This document shows, piece by piece, positions 48,455 to 60,332 of a DNA stretch of 64,000 bases (its first letter is position 1; every line of letters starts with the position of its first letter). The notes under the pieces were generated by a model. The model was given only the letters and a program-made list of their open reading frames with translations, did not search any database and was not told the DNA's origin. The stretch spans positions 51,167,021 through 51,231,020 of the forward strand of contig CM046853.1 in NCBI GenBank assembly GCA_025617745.1, given 5' to 3'. Source of the stretch: Heliocidaris erythrogramma (taxonomy: Eukaryota > Echinodermata > Echinoidea > Camarodonta > Echinometridae). A program made the position numbers and the translations under genes.

Positions 48455-49618
48455 TAAGATTAGTTTTTTGTGAAATGTACAAAACGTGTGCAGGGTTTTT
48501 ATGTTCACAGGAAATCGTGATATCCAAAAATTGCAACAGAACAGATTGGTAACAGAAATTGTCACCGAGTGTGATATTTGATTTTGATTAAAATTATTCA
48601 TTAATGTGGATGTGGACAGTTTTGAATTATTTCTATGAAAATTTGATATTACTAACTCCTTGTGAAATGAACAGAATGTGTCCAATCTTTATGTGCACAT
48701 TACAGTTATGAGAATAATCGCAGCAGAATGAAGTAAAAAAAATTAATAACAGAAATTGTCACCGACTATGATATTCTATTTTGATTAAAAGTATGTGGAT
48801 GTAGACATATATGAATTATTTCTATCAGAATAAATGAAAAGAACGTGTCGAATTTTTTTATGTGCAGATTAAATATATATCATGATATCCAACGATCGTA
48901 ACAGAATGAAGTAAAGATTGATAGCAGAAATTTTAACCGATTGTGATATTTTATTTTGATTAAAATTAATGTGGGTGTACAGAACTATGAATTATTTCTG
49001 TCAGAATTTGATATTACTAACGCCTTGTGAAATGTACATAACGTGTCCCATTTCATGAGCACATGAAATGGTTTTATATCAAATTATCGTGACAATATGA
49101 AGTAAAGATTGATAGCAGAAATTGTCACCGATTGTGATATTTTATTGAAATTAAAATCATTCATTAATGTGGATGTAGACATATATGGATTTCATATTAG
49201 CTTCTTGTGAAATATATACAGAACGCCTCCAAAAAGCCGGTTCGTAATTACAACATGGTACAAATGACCCTAAAATGACCCCAATTAGTATGCGCACTCG
49301 CATTTTTTTCTTTGGTGGACGCAACTTCCTGTCGTGTAAAAATCGTACTGGAGCGCGCATCATGGTGCGCACACTGTGAACGCGTATAAAGGCCAATTGT
49401 ACTCAATACAAAAGAGCTTTATCTGCACATGCGCAAATTGCAATTACGGACTGGCTTATTTTTTTAATGTGCACAGTAAATACTTATCATGACATCCAGT
49501 AATTGGAGCAGAATGAAGAAGAGAATGATAACGGAAAGTGTCACCGATTGTGAAATGTTACTTTAATTGAAATTACGGATTAATGTGGATGTACATAATT
49601 TTGAATTAGAACTAACAC
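48455..49618 (+). repeat. Satellite of about 185 bp, five to six diverged units, interrupted by a MITE
   Basis: The block CTTGTGAAATG-ACA-AACGTGTCC ... AGAAATTGTCACCGATTGTGA ... TTTTGATTAAAAT ... TTAATGTGGATGTA ... GAATTATTTCT recurs, starting near 48471, 48660, 48833, 49022 and 49203 (spacing 170-195). The fifth unit is split at 49232 by a 228-bp MITE and resumes at about 49462 with AATGTGCACAGTAAATA. Confidence 0.85.
49233..49460 (-). mobile_element. MITE (AATAAGCCAGTTCGTAATTA family) inserted in satellite
   Basis: Terminal inverted repeats AAGCCGGTTCGTAATTACAA and, at the right, CAATTACGGACTGGCTTATT. It matches the copy at 54490-54706 along its length when reversed (TTTGCGCATGTGCAGATAAAG, CCTTTATACGC, CACAGTGTGCGCACC, GTCATTTGTACCATG). 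Non-coding. Confidence 0.85.
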
Positions 49619-50300
49619 ATTTGTGATAGCAGTTCTTCCCTGTCTTTATCCATAATAATTATATTTCTGTCCCGCCACACCCCCTCTTCTCCCCGCTCTG
49701 TATTTTCTCTACAATCACCCTCTCTCTCTCTCTCTCTGTCCCTCTCTGTTTACCACCTCCCGATACTCTCCCCATTTTAGATTTTGCTGCTGATATGTTT
49801 TTCGTTTTTTAAAATATTTATTTGAAAAAAAATAACTCATTCATTCTGAGTTTGCTATCAGGGAATCGTCCAATAATCATAACGCGCTCAGTCATGGGAC
49901 AAATTCACTCACCTGGTTAGGGCATTTAGAAGATATTGCGGCACTGATCAACCTTAGATTTCTGATGGCTTGGTGCGTACATCTTTCACTGATCTCTGGT
50001 CTTCAGTGATGACAATCAAGAATCGCATTCATGACTTCTCTCTCTCTCTCTCTCTCTCTCCCTCTCTCTCTCATCGATCTGGAACTGGACAAACGATAAG
50101 CTGATCTCAATGAAAGTTAATCTCTGTAAATAGGTTGAGAAGTGTAAAATCATCTCTCGAGTTCCCTTTCCACGGGACATTCACGGTGTCCGTGGGCCTT
50201 GGGGGAAGAGACATAATAGAAAATAGAATGAGAAATCAAGATGTTGGAAAAGGAAGAGAGAGAGAGAGAGAGAGAGAAAGGGGGAGAGAGCGAGGGGGGT

Positions 50301-50315
50301 GGGGGGGGGGGGGGG
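50301..50315 (+). repeat. Poly-G tract (15 G) after GA run
   Basis: Uninterrupted G run following GA-rich sequence at 50258-50296. Confidence 0.95.
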
Positions 50316-50396
50316 CTAGAAGGTCTGCACTATGATCATACATACTGCGATAGACATACTATCAGTGGAAGTGACAGTACGCAATAGTGAGTAGGA

Positions 50397-50397
<1 letters not shown>

Positions 50398-50430
<33 letters not shown>

Positions 50431-50545
50431 GAAATGAAGAGAGTTATCAGATATTATTATTATAGTTAGAGAGAGAGAGCGAGAGACAAAGAGAGAAAGA
50501 GAGACAGACAGACAGACAGACAGAGACAGAGAGAGAGAGAGAGGA
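50398..50545 (+). repeat. (GA)n and (GACA)n arrays
   Basis: Two GA stretches separated by ATTATTATTATAGTT, with a GACAGACA tetranucleotide segment near 50502-50525. Confidence 0.95.
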
Positions 50546-50594
50546 GAGGAGGGAGAATATTATATTGACGAAATGATGAAGTATTATTATACAA

Positions 50595-50753
50595 ATGATG
50601 CACAGGTTGGAGTGGGTCGGTAGGAATTGTGTACACAAGGTACCTCTGAATTGTGTGAACCCACGAGGCGCAGCCGAGTGGGTTTCGGACAAAATTCAGA
50701 GGTACCGAGGGTACACAATTCCTACCGACCCACGAAAAATACCTGTGCATCAT
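50595..50753. mobile_element. Long imperfect hairpin / foldback element, apex GAGGCGCAGCCGA
   Basis: The arms run from ATGATGCACAGG inward through GTGGGTCGGTAGGAATTGTG, GGTACCTCTGAATT and GAACCCAC. The mirror is GTGGGTTTC, AATTCAGAGGTACC, CACAATTCCTACCGACCCAC and CCTGTGCATCAT. Stem about 72 bp with small bulges. A second pair, TATAGAATGGG (near 50761) and CCCATTCTATA (near 50890), may belong to a larger element. Confidence 0.8.
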
Positions 50754-52231
50754 CTGTTTTATAGAATGGGTAAAAAAAAAAGTGAAAATCAATCTTTTTC
50801 CCAATCATGCATCCAGTGAAAGTGAGCCATGCGTCCGGTAAAAAATGATGCATGGGAATTGACCAATCAGATTGCAGAGATTCTTCTCCCCATTCTATAA
50901 TTAATGATGTAGTACATACCCATATAGCTTATATAAACTTCATCAATCATACTGTCCATTTTCTCCTAATTTGTATTTAATTGCCAAAACCTTTTAATAT
51001 AGATTTCTAAAGAAATAAATCATCAATTAAAAGTTATAGGGCTTCTTTTTGTAATTCATTTGAAGGGTTGGTGGGATATTTTTTTTCTTCAATTTTCTGT
51101 CACTGTAATAATATAAGAGCACGGATATATTATATAGTTACAAGATTATTTTTTAATAATTGGAATTATCTTATTAAATTATTTACTACTTTATGCACAT
51201 TATCATGCACTCACTTTAATAAGGCTATTAATCCTTTATTTAAAAAAATCAATCATTATATATATCAGGCAAATTATTTTTTATGTAAGGCCGCTGTTGA
51301 CACCGATAGGCTTCAAAATACCAATATATGTATGCACAAATAAACACCTCATGTGCTACTTTGAGCTTGATTTCTCGGTGACGTCACTGGGTGTGCTGTA
51401 CTTTGTCGGGAAGCATTGCTTCTTCTTGTTTAGTTCCCGCCATTGTGATGCGGGGTAGATGATAAAACCAGGGCTAGTACACCCGCCAAATGATCAAACC
51501 AGCGTTTAAGAGATTTTTTTTCCCCTCATTACTTTTTTCCCCGATCTAAAAGGTGGTAACATATGACTCTATATACCTCTTGTATTGGGAGGGACGTTGT
51601 CGGGATATAGAACGGGTAGAATGAAATACATAATATTTATTTTATGACCAAAGGTCTTGTGTGGCGTGATATTTGGCGCCTGAGTGTAATAGCGTATCGG
51701 TATGCAAGTTGATGTCATGAGAATGTGTTGCTTTTAACACGTAATCAGTCAATTCCCGCCTGCGCTATTCCCTCCTGATTATTATATTATTCTGTAGACG
51801 CTCACGTTGTAATCTGTCAAGAAACGTTCCTGAAGTTTGTGTATAGGGAGTTATCTTTTAACTGAAGAAATTACTGGAATGAAGATGAGACATTTCCATG
51901 ATGAAAACTTCAAGCAAAGTGCACTTCCCATCTTATCTCCTTTGAACTTCCCATCTTATCTCCTTTGAACTGCGAGTTTGTCTACCGTATGTGCCTTCAT
52001 CAAAGTGAATGAAAAACCGAAATGATTATGCATGCACAGAAATGGGGCCCTGTGGGTTTTGTATTATAAAAGAGAATATTAGTATATGCTTGAATGAAAA
52101 AAAAAGAGGACTGAGTCTGTCGAACCCACACCATTACGCACGCACACACCACATCCACCACCACCACCACCACTACTATCCAAACACGCTGCTTAGAGAA
52201 GCCAAGAGAATGGGAGATGAAGGGAGAAGTT

Positions 52232-52250
52232 GGGGGGGGGGGGGGGGGGG
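52232..52250 (+). repeat. Poly-G tract (19 G)
   Basis: Uninterrupted G run. Confidence 0.95.
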
Positions 52251-53430
52251 TAGTAAGTATAGACATATACTATTATGAATTTACATTATTAACAGTGAAT
52301 TGCGAACTATGTCTGTGATGAAGTCATCGTTTCATGAAAACTGTGAAAAATGTCCACCTAATCAAGAATCGATAATGAATCGCTTTCATGGAGACTTTAA
52401 TCTGCAAGTCAAGAAAGTAGATGAATACCTTTCCTTAAAAACGATATCAGTACCTGACTGCAATCGTTATAGTACTGACCAGCGGCAAGAGAGTCGACTC
52501 GGGAATACTATCAGATGATGGATCAATAAGACCAGAGTACATTATGGAGGAAGCGAATGCAATCAGGGTGTTTGAAAAGCAAGTCCCTTGTTTAATAAAT
52601 GTTCTCTCGCAAGATTTAAATTAGATTCTTGCGTTCTATTTAATCCGCGGGATGTTCCTTCGGGGAGCAATTAAGATACTCCTGCAAAGAAATACAGCTA
52701 TAATTACACGATCAATTATTCAACCCAAATCGTCATTGTGTACTGAATTACACGTAATGAGCACGTGGTGCAAGAGGGACACGAACGGCTGCGTCATAGG
52801 TCTCTTTGAAGACCATTGCTTTTTCTCTCGACTTTTAAAACGACTTAAAATTAGTAGTAGTATCATGACCATACCGTGCTAAGTACATCGTAATACATAA
52901 TTCGAAACACAATTGGCAAACTAGAAAAGGGGGAAAAAACGATGATGTAGCTTTAAATTTTGAGCAGTTCACCCCACCATGTCAACATCCGATGTACAGC
53001 GACATTTTGGATGTGCTTCTAATTTTAGCGAGCTAATGGAACTATACTGTCCAATCTATCCAGCTTACAAGTACTTTGAGCATTGGATCGTGTCCATACG
53101 ATGATTAATCTTGTCTATTGGATAGTTTAAGCCTTGAGTCCTATCCATTCGATTATTAATTTTATTTATAAGATATCGGGTAATCCATCTTTCGAAAAGT
53201 GGTTTGTGCATTTTTTAGACACTGAAAAGATGAAGAGGGCGTTTTTTGAGCAATGAATTCGAGATTCCGTGGCTCTAAATCATGAAGAAATATGAAATAA
53301 GAAGAGTAATTTGAACTTCGAACAAACAAATTCGTCTCAAGTGAGAAACGCACTTTTTACCGCGGTTTCAAAAGAGGCTGACCTGCATTCGACCTGCATT
53401 GGTCTCCTTGGATAAAGAGGAAACAGTGTG

Positions 53431-53448
53431 CGCGCGCGCGCGTGTGTG
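53431..53448 (+). repeat. (CG)n(TG)n alternating purine-pyrimidine run
   Basis: GCGCGCGCGCG followed by TGTGTGT, a sequence type able to adopt Z-DNA. Confidence 0.9.
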
Positions 53449-54423
53449 TAGACCATGGTGTAGACATGGTAGAGATAGTGTTTCCAAGCGTGATTTGAAC
53501 CACGGAATCATTATTTTCTATAATCACATTAATTTCTTAACTGAAAATGCGATGTGACTTGAAAAGGGAGTTGAGGAGACGATGTAATGGATTTTTGACA
53601 AGGAGTGTAATGACTAGAGGGTTTTAAGGATTGATGTAATTGGACCATTTTTTTTTTCAACACAAGTCATAAAAGTCGTGCATGTTCGTGGTATCGTGTA
53701 TACTGTTTGTTGAAATATAGAGGACGGTCCATGTGAAATGAATGTTGCGTTCAAATACAATATTTCAATGACAGGTTTTAAGCCACCTTTCCCCCATGTT
53801 TTAACACTCATATACATCACCAGTAGGAAAAAGAAAGTGGTGATTGAAGTTTAGCGTCACGGACAGGCATTTTTCACTCTGTTTGATTGTTCATAAATCG
53901 AACAGTGCCAATGGGTGAGAGACAAAGAATGAATCGGTTTGCTCCCACTGAATTGACGTTCCCATTGAAACCCTTCTTGATTCGAGTTGAGAGACGGACG
54001 CAATATATTGCATCTTAATGGTATGGAGGTAATACGTGTTAGTCATTAAAGAGTGCTTATTCTGAACATTTTGAGCGACGAAAACTCAGCTGGTCGCACT
54101 TAAAAGCCCTAAAAGTCACAATTATAGACGCTTCGTCGCCTCGTAAGTAACGATGCAAAAAGTCAACACCCATCCCCATCCCTTAGGTCTATTATGCCAA
54201 TATGATATATTCTTTCACGTTTTCATGTCATTGTCGTTGTTTTATTTGTTATTTTATTGATCCATTCCCAATTCCCCAGTTCTTCTCAGCTGTACCTTCT
54301 CTTATACCGCTTACATTTGCATTTCACTGTTGGTCAGTTTTATCAGTGCATGTCATATCATTCAAATCTCTTCGTTCCTCACATTTCAAGAAATAATACA
54401 GTTGTTCCCTTTCCTGCATTGAC

Positions 54424-54706
54424 AATAAGCCAGTTCGTAATTACAATTTGCGCATGTCCAGATCAAGGCCATTTTTTTGTACCGAGTACAATAAGCCAAT
54501 TCGTAATTACAATTTGCGCATGTGCAGATAAAGGTCATTTGAGTGCAACTGACCTTTATACGCTTTCACAGTGTGCGCACCGCGATGCATGCTCCAGTAT
54601 GACTTTAAATAAGTTGCGCGTTCAACAAAACGGTTGCGCGTGCACGTACAAATAGGGGTAAGTTAAAGGACATTTGTACCATGTACTAATTACGAACTGG
54701 CTTATT
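54424..54706 (+). mobile_element. MITE (AATAAGCCAGTTCGTAATTA family) with duplicated left end
   Basis: A full copy runs from 54490 (AATAAGCCAATTCGTAATTA) to 54706 (TTACGAACTGGCTTATT). Just before it, 54424-54489 repeats the first 66 bases (AATAAGCCAGTTCGTAATTA, TTTGCGCATGTCCAGATCAA). That is either a partial tandem duplication or a second copy truncated by insertion. Confidence 0.85.
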
Positions 54707-56549
54707 TTGATCTTCTGACACGTGTATGTAGTTCATTTTGTGAATTTGGCAGTTATTCTTATCTAGGCCTATTGATACGATATGGGAGTAATGTGGAAAA
54801 TAGCCATTTTACTTAATAAAAACGGTGAAACCTTTCGTTGCCGCATGTCGTATTTCATGCGTATTTTGTGCTAAGTAATGCGAACTCCGAGGGAGAAAGT
54901 TAATTCCGAAACAACAGTTGTGTAAGACATATTCCAGGAGAGACGAGTGCTGACGCTGCCTTCTCATTATGACACCCATCAATCATACTCATCTTTTACG
55001 AAACTATTTGAATGTTATCGATTGCTCCCTGAAGCAGAGTCACTTATTATAATATACCATTTTCCACCCAATACGGCACGTGTGCCATACGTGGGAATAC
55101 AGAATTTGACACTCACCTGGAATTGATTTACCATTGATGGCGGAGAAGAGGCTTCAACCTTCAAAATTAATTAAAATACAAACTATACCAACATGTATAT
55201 ACATCGAACAAAAGAGATTTGGCTTTTACATACCAAGTTCAAACAAGCTTTATATAATTATCTTGGAGCCAGTTCCAATACCAGTGCATGTACATCTACC
55301 GAAATTCTTAGCCTCGAATGAATCTCTCGATTCCAGGGCAGTCGGTAATTTTTTGTTCAAAAGCATGCGCACCAACATTTATTGTCCATAATATGATTAT
55401 ACCATCAATGATTCATCACAAAGTATGTAAGACAGTTTATAGTTATATCCCATTACCCAGTCCTCGATAATCGAATCATCACTCTCTACGCTCGTTAGCA
55501 AATTGATTTGCGGCAGTAAAAGCCATCTTCTGCAGTAGGGATGCGTCAAGCAACAAGGTTTCAATAATTACATCCTTTAATCAAATAATCAAATAAAGAC
55601 AGCACTTCCATAGAACAGTTTCATGATTTATTCTGTCATGCGGTGGGCTATTCCATTTTTTACACAATAAAACAAAGAGGATTTTTTTTAGAGTTACATC
55701 TTGTTTGTGAGGGGGTGGGATACGCGGATACGCCTGTGCGTCAATTGCACTGAGAGATGACCAATATTTGAAGTAAAATATATTCATGGTTGCTTAGTCT
55801 ATATTTATAAACATGAACGATGGTACGTATCATGGGCCGTGACATTTGTTAATAGAATTACTAGCTCCAATTAACATCGCAAACATTTCCAACATATTTG
55901 TCTTTACGCACATCAATCAATGGCGACGCCACAGCAGCAAGGCGACATAACCCCTCGCTCTTCGTGGCGTCTGGAGACTAGACACACACAAGGCTCATGT
56001 AGGATATAGGATGAAATAGGGAATAAGAATATGTAAGATATGTTGGTCTATGGATTAAGCTGTTATTTCCTTTCCTCATAAAATCATTCAGAAGAAAGGA
56101 GTTGTGGGCTTAAAGTTGAAAAATTACTTTGAATTTCGGCTGAAAATTTGGTCGAAGGTAAAACTGGACTTTAACATTAATGATGTATGTCAAATGTGTA
56201 TCCGCAAGAGGTATGCACATGACTGGAATTAATTGGAATACGTGAACATACGTGGACGTGCTCTCGCCAAGTGGTGGTGAATTTTTACCCGAGGAAAGCA
56301 ATGTCGATTACTGATCACATTTCAAAGAAAGAACATTATGGTACGCGTCCTATGTGTACGATATAAAGCAAAAAGAGATCGGGGAAACATGGTATTCAGA
56401 CGGGAATTTAGGCTGTGTTTAAATCACCCTCTTGTCCTACCACAGTCTACGAATATAGTCCAGGAGATGTGTGTAAACGTCATCTCTGGGACCATGAGCA
56501 GTGGCGTTGCTTGGCATCAGCGACTGAAAAGACGGTTGTATCATGGGGA

Positions 56550-56565
56550 GGGGGGGGGGGGGGGG
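56550..56565 (+). repeat. Poly-G tract (16 G)
   Basis: Uninterrupted G run; a 14-G run follows a TG array at 56710-56723. Confidence 0.95.
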
Positions 56566-56679
56566 TGTATAGGTGGATGACAAGGTCATCAAATGAGAAT
56601 TGGGTATATAGTTTGCCGATGCCACACGCCCTTTACTTTATCTTTTTTTGTACTTTTGTCATTCTACTAGGACTGGAGT

Positions 56680-56723
56680 GGTGTGTGTGTGTGTGTGTGT
56701 GTGTGTGATGGGGGGGGGGGGGG
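56680..56723 (+). repeat. (TG)n followed by poly-G
   Basis: Perfect TG run, then ATGG and 14 G. Confidence 0.95.
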
Positions 56724-57163
56724 AGTGTGGTGGCACATGCCCCCTGTATTTATGCAATCGTCCATGGATGCAGTCAAATGAATATTTAAGTATGCAGGAT
56801 AGACACGTATCCATCAGTTGAGGTGAATGATACATCCATACATGATAAAGAAACAAGTGAAGTCATGCTTTTTTAATGATTATCAAACGTTTTAGTAGAG
56901 GAAAATGGAGCGGGTACACTGTTCTGGCAACGTGTTATACCAGGGACGTGATAGGGTCCCTGGTTTCATCGCCTCGAGTTGATGGAACACCTATAATGTG
57001 TGATTGAATACATTAATTTGAAATCAATTCACACACAGTAGAAATCCAGTTTCCCAAAACAAAAGAGCGAAAATATAATGAATTTTTAAAAATAAATATC
57101 AAAATTAAAAAATAATATTTTGTTTGATACTATGTGTGTGTGAGCGCGAAAAAGTGTATTTTT

Positions 57164-57460
57164 CTTTATTTTACTTCACATGAAGAGAAGAAAAGAAATA
57201 ACAGAGTTCATAAATAATTTTTATATATATGAGACATCGTTAAAATGATATATAGCTCGAAACTGAATTCACCATATCAATCTCTAACGTACTTGAACTT
57301 TAGACATTCATGCGGCTAGATGAGATTTTCATTAAGAGCTTAAGGCCCGGTCCCACACCCGACAACAATTACTGGATGAACGGACGAAATATTCCTTCCA
57401 ATTCGTTATGATACAAAAGTAACCAGTAAAAGCAACCACCTTGTCATATATTTTTCTCAC
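57164..57460 (+). repeat. Direct duplication, left copy
   Basis: Matches 59610-60000 in order: GAAAGAAATAACA-like start, GAGACATCGTTAAAATGATA, CTTGAACTTTAGACAT, TGATGAGATTTT, CTTAAGGCCCGGTCCCAC, and CATGATACAAA-like end. The copies differ by substitutions and by insertions in the right copy. Confidence 0.75.
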
Positions 57461-58261
57461 AAATTGACACTTATGAATAATGTTGGTATCGCTTCCATAA
57501 ATGCGTTCACAAAACGAACTCAGAAAACAAAGAAATATAAACAAAGCAAGTTTGTCTTTTAATATACACTGTACATGTAAATATATCACTAATTAATTTC
57601 ATATTTTTCTATCTTTCATGCCGCTTCTCACGGATCTCCATTACATTCCCACATATATCAGGTAAGAATTTGAAAACGGTTTCTAAACTTGTATGTGTTT
57701 TGTAGTTGTTGCATGTTTATGTGTGAATTTGAGATAAATTGTACTTCAGCAGCATCCAATTGCCAAAACGAGAAATGCTTATTTTCATATTTGGGCAACA
57801 AAATCAATGACTAAAAACCTAGAATAGTTCAAGACGACCCCGATTATATGGAATTTAGTTGAAATAGACATCTTTATTAGTTAGATATAATTATTTTCTT
57901 CATGAGGATAATCGTTATAATACGTTATTTTACGAAGATATGATTTAAAAGAAGTTTAAAATATTTTTAACAAATATTCCCAATATTGTTAGCTTCGTGT
58001 AGAGAAGTCATAACACTTATGACCTATCCGTACAAGTAATTGCACAGCCCTGGCCAATGCAGCGAATGAATTTTAAGATTGATTTAGTTACATCATCAAA
58101 TCATATGTATTTTGTAAAATCAGAATCAATAACTTCTGTTAGTAATTTAGCTAGAATCATTTAGCTTTAAGAAAGGTTGTTATTTCTATCAGCTATATTC
58201 CTACGAGTGCCCCCGTGTATTCGGACTATTCTCCACACTGAATCTCAAGGATCTCAAGAGT

Positions 58262-59572
58262 AACCGGTGTTAGCTTTTGGGTGCGTGTTTGCTTACTTTG
58301 CGAAGGCAGAATGTGCGTTTTGAAACGCTCATCTAAACTCTCATCAAAGAGTGCGTTTATGCTCACATTTTTCAGGCCAGAATGAGCGTTTTGAAAGGCG
58401 TTTACTTCAAAACACGGTTGCGTCCTTGCTCATTTTCGTATAATCGCCGAATTAAAACGCCGATCGTAAACTCACAAAAGGTGCGTTTTGGATCGGCGTT
58501 TCTCCAAAATGACGGTTGCTGGGGAAACATACACGCACAGTCATTTATAGTGACGTCATTATAAACGTGTTTCCGGTACACGTGAAAATCGCCGGTTATG
58601 CATGCATAATAATAATAATTATAATAATAATAATATCTGGCATTTATAAAGCGCCTTTCCCAAACTGGACCAAAGCGCTAGATATATATCATTACCCCGG
58701 TCATTGGATTCTGGCACGCCCGCACACAATGTATGCACATTCTCCACTCCCTGGGGAGCATTCCAGCAATGGGCAGTACAGTGACGCTCACATGCTAAGC
58801 AAACGACATTAACTTTCGCCATCCTACCGGGTACCCATTTAACACCTGGGTGGAGAGTGGCAAATGTAGATTAACATCTTGCCACTAGTGCTGCGGTGGG
58901 ATTCGAACCCCGGACCTCGTGGTTCACAGTCCGGGGATTTATCCTCTGATCCACAACACCTCTACTACATGCATATCTCATGTATAACTGGTAGTGTAGT
59001 ATAGTATAGCGCAATAAATCAAAAATTTCGAAAAAGCGCGCGCCCCAACTTGACCTGCCCTCCCGAGGTCAAAGTAGCACGCGCAATGCAAGTTTGCGAA
59101 TCCAGCTGCAGAGCCCGATTTCGCCTGGAGAAAACAAACTACGTTTTAGATGAGCGTTTCAAAATTCTGCCTTCACAAAGTAAGCAAAAACGCACCCTTA
59201 AAACCCAGTTTCACGGGGCACTGTTAATGCTTGTTTTCGAAAAAGTGCGCGCCCCGACTTGACGTGCTCCGTTAACTGGGCAGGGCAGGTCAAGTTGGGG
59301 CGCGAGTTTTTTCGAAAGATTTGAGTGATACGGCGCGAGGATTTTCACGTGAACTGGAAACACGTTTACAATGATTGATTGTCCGTTTATGCTTCCCCAG
59401 AAATCGTATTTTTTGAGAAACTATGATTCAAAACGCACCTTTTTGTGAGTTTTTACGATCGGCGTTTTAAGTCGGCGATTATACGAAAATGAGTAAGGAA
59501 GCAACCGTGTTGTGAACTAAACGCTTTTCAAAACGCTCATTTTGGCTTGAAAAATGTGAGCATAAACGCATT
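58262..59572. mobile_element. 1.3-kb nested foldback element, filled by a SINE
   Basis: The arm at 58340-58600 is the inverted copy of 59330-59572 (GCGTTTATGCTCACATTTTT, AATGAGCGTTTTGAAA, CTCATTTTCGTATAATCGCC, AAAACGCCGATCGTAAA, CGTGTTTCC, CACGTGAAAATC), about 230 bp. A second pair interlocks with it: 58262-58338 and 59135-59205 (TAGATGAGCGTTTC, CTGCCTTC-CAAAGTAAGCAAA). A third hairpin at 59232-59315 (TTTCGAAAAAGTGCGCGCC and inverse) has another copy of its arm at 59027-59065. Non-coding, C+G-richer than its surroundings. Confidence 0.8.
58609..58967 (-). mobile_element. Complete tRNA-derived SINE with 8-bp target duplication
   Basis: On the minus strand the head carries TGGATCAGAGG (box A) and GGTTCGAATCC (box B). 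The body includes CTCTCCACCCAGGTGTTAAA, GGAGTGGAGAATGTGCA, AATCCAATGACCGGGG, AGCGCTTTGGTCCAGT and AAGGCGCTTTATAAATGCCA, and the tail is (ATT)n. CATGCATA stands directly outside both ends (58601-58608 and 58968-58975), a clean retroposition signature. It interrupts the foldback element. Confidence 0.9.
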
Positions 59573-59609
59573 AGGCTAGGAGAAGAACTATACACTTTGT
59601 CCCTTTCAT

Positions 59610-60010
59610 TTACTTTCACCTGAAATGAAGGAAAGAAATAACATACTACTCATTATAATAATGAATCATAATTAACTTATGAATAATGCTCACGAAAAGA
59701 GGGAAAAGAATGATTTATTAATTCTCTTTATATTTCCTATTAATTAAGTGTGAGACATCATTAGAATGATATATGGCTCGAAAGTGATTTCCAAGATTAA
59801 TCTCCAAAATACTTGAACTTTAGACATGCATCCGGCTTGATGAGATTTTAGTACTTAATCACTATGCAAAAGAATTGAAAAGATCTTAAGGCCCAGTCCC
59901 ACAAACTAACGACGATGACAAGGTGAACTGGACACAATATTTTTTTCTTCAAATTGGTCATGATACAAAGATAACCCATAAAAAACAAACACCTTGACTT
60001 CTGGATGATG
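59610..60010 (+). repeat. Direct duplication, right copy
   Basis: Second copy of the 57.2-kb segment in the same orientation (GAGACATCATTAGAATGATA, CTTGAACTTTAGACATGCAT, CTTAAGGCCCAGTCCCAC, CATGATACAAAGATAACC). The copies are about 2.5 kb apart and flank the large foldback. Confidence 0.75.
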
Positions 60011-60332
60011 TTGGATGTTGGTATCACTTCCGCAACGCAATAAAATAAGAAATACAAAAGAATATGCCATTTTCCCCCTTTAAGATCGACGATGATCTAT
60101 TGGCTTATATCTTCTATCCTTTATTTTTTTATTTAGCAGGTTAAATAAAGATGTGAATTAACGCGCAATTCAAAAAATAATCTTTAATTGCAAAAGCTAT
60201 TGTGACTGGCTATGAGATCAGGCTTTAACACCTCAGCCATACCTCGAAATCGACGCCACACCGATTCCAAAGCCATTCGAGGTAATGCAATGTTTTGTTC
60301 AGTCTATTTTGGTGTGACTGAGATCTAAAGCG

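Larger units (their letters stand above)
50906..54423. other. Non-coding DNA
   Basis: Contains a 23-base duplication (CTTCCCATCTTATCTCCTTT... twice near 51923-51970), a CCA run near 52152-52171, the 19-G run and the Z-DNA-type run. No gene recognised. Confidence 0.45.
54707..57163. other. Non-coding DNA
   Basis: Only the two G runs and the TG array stand out. No gene recognised. Confidence 0.45.
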
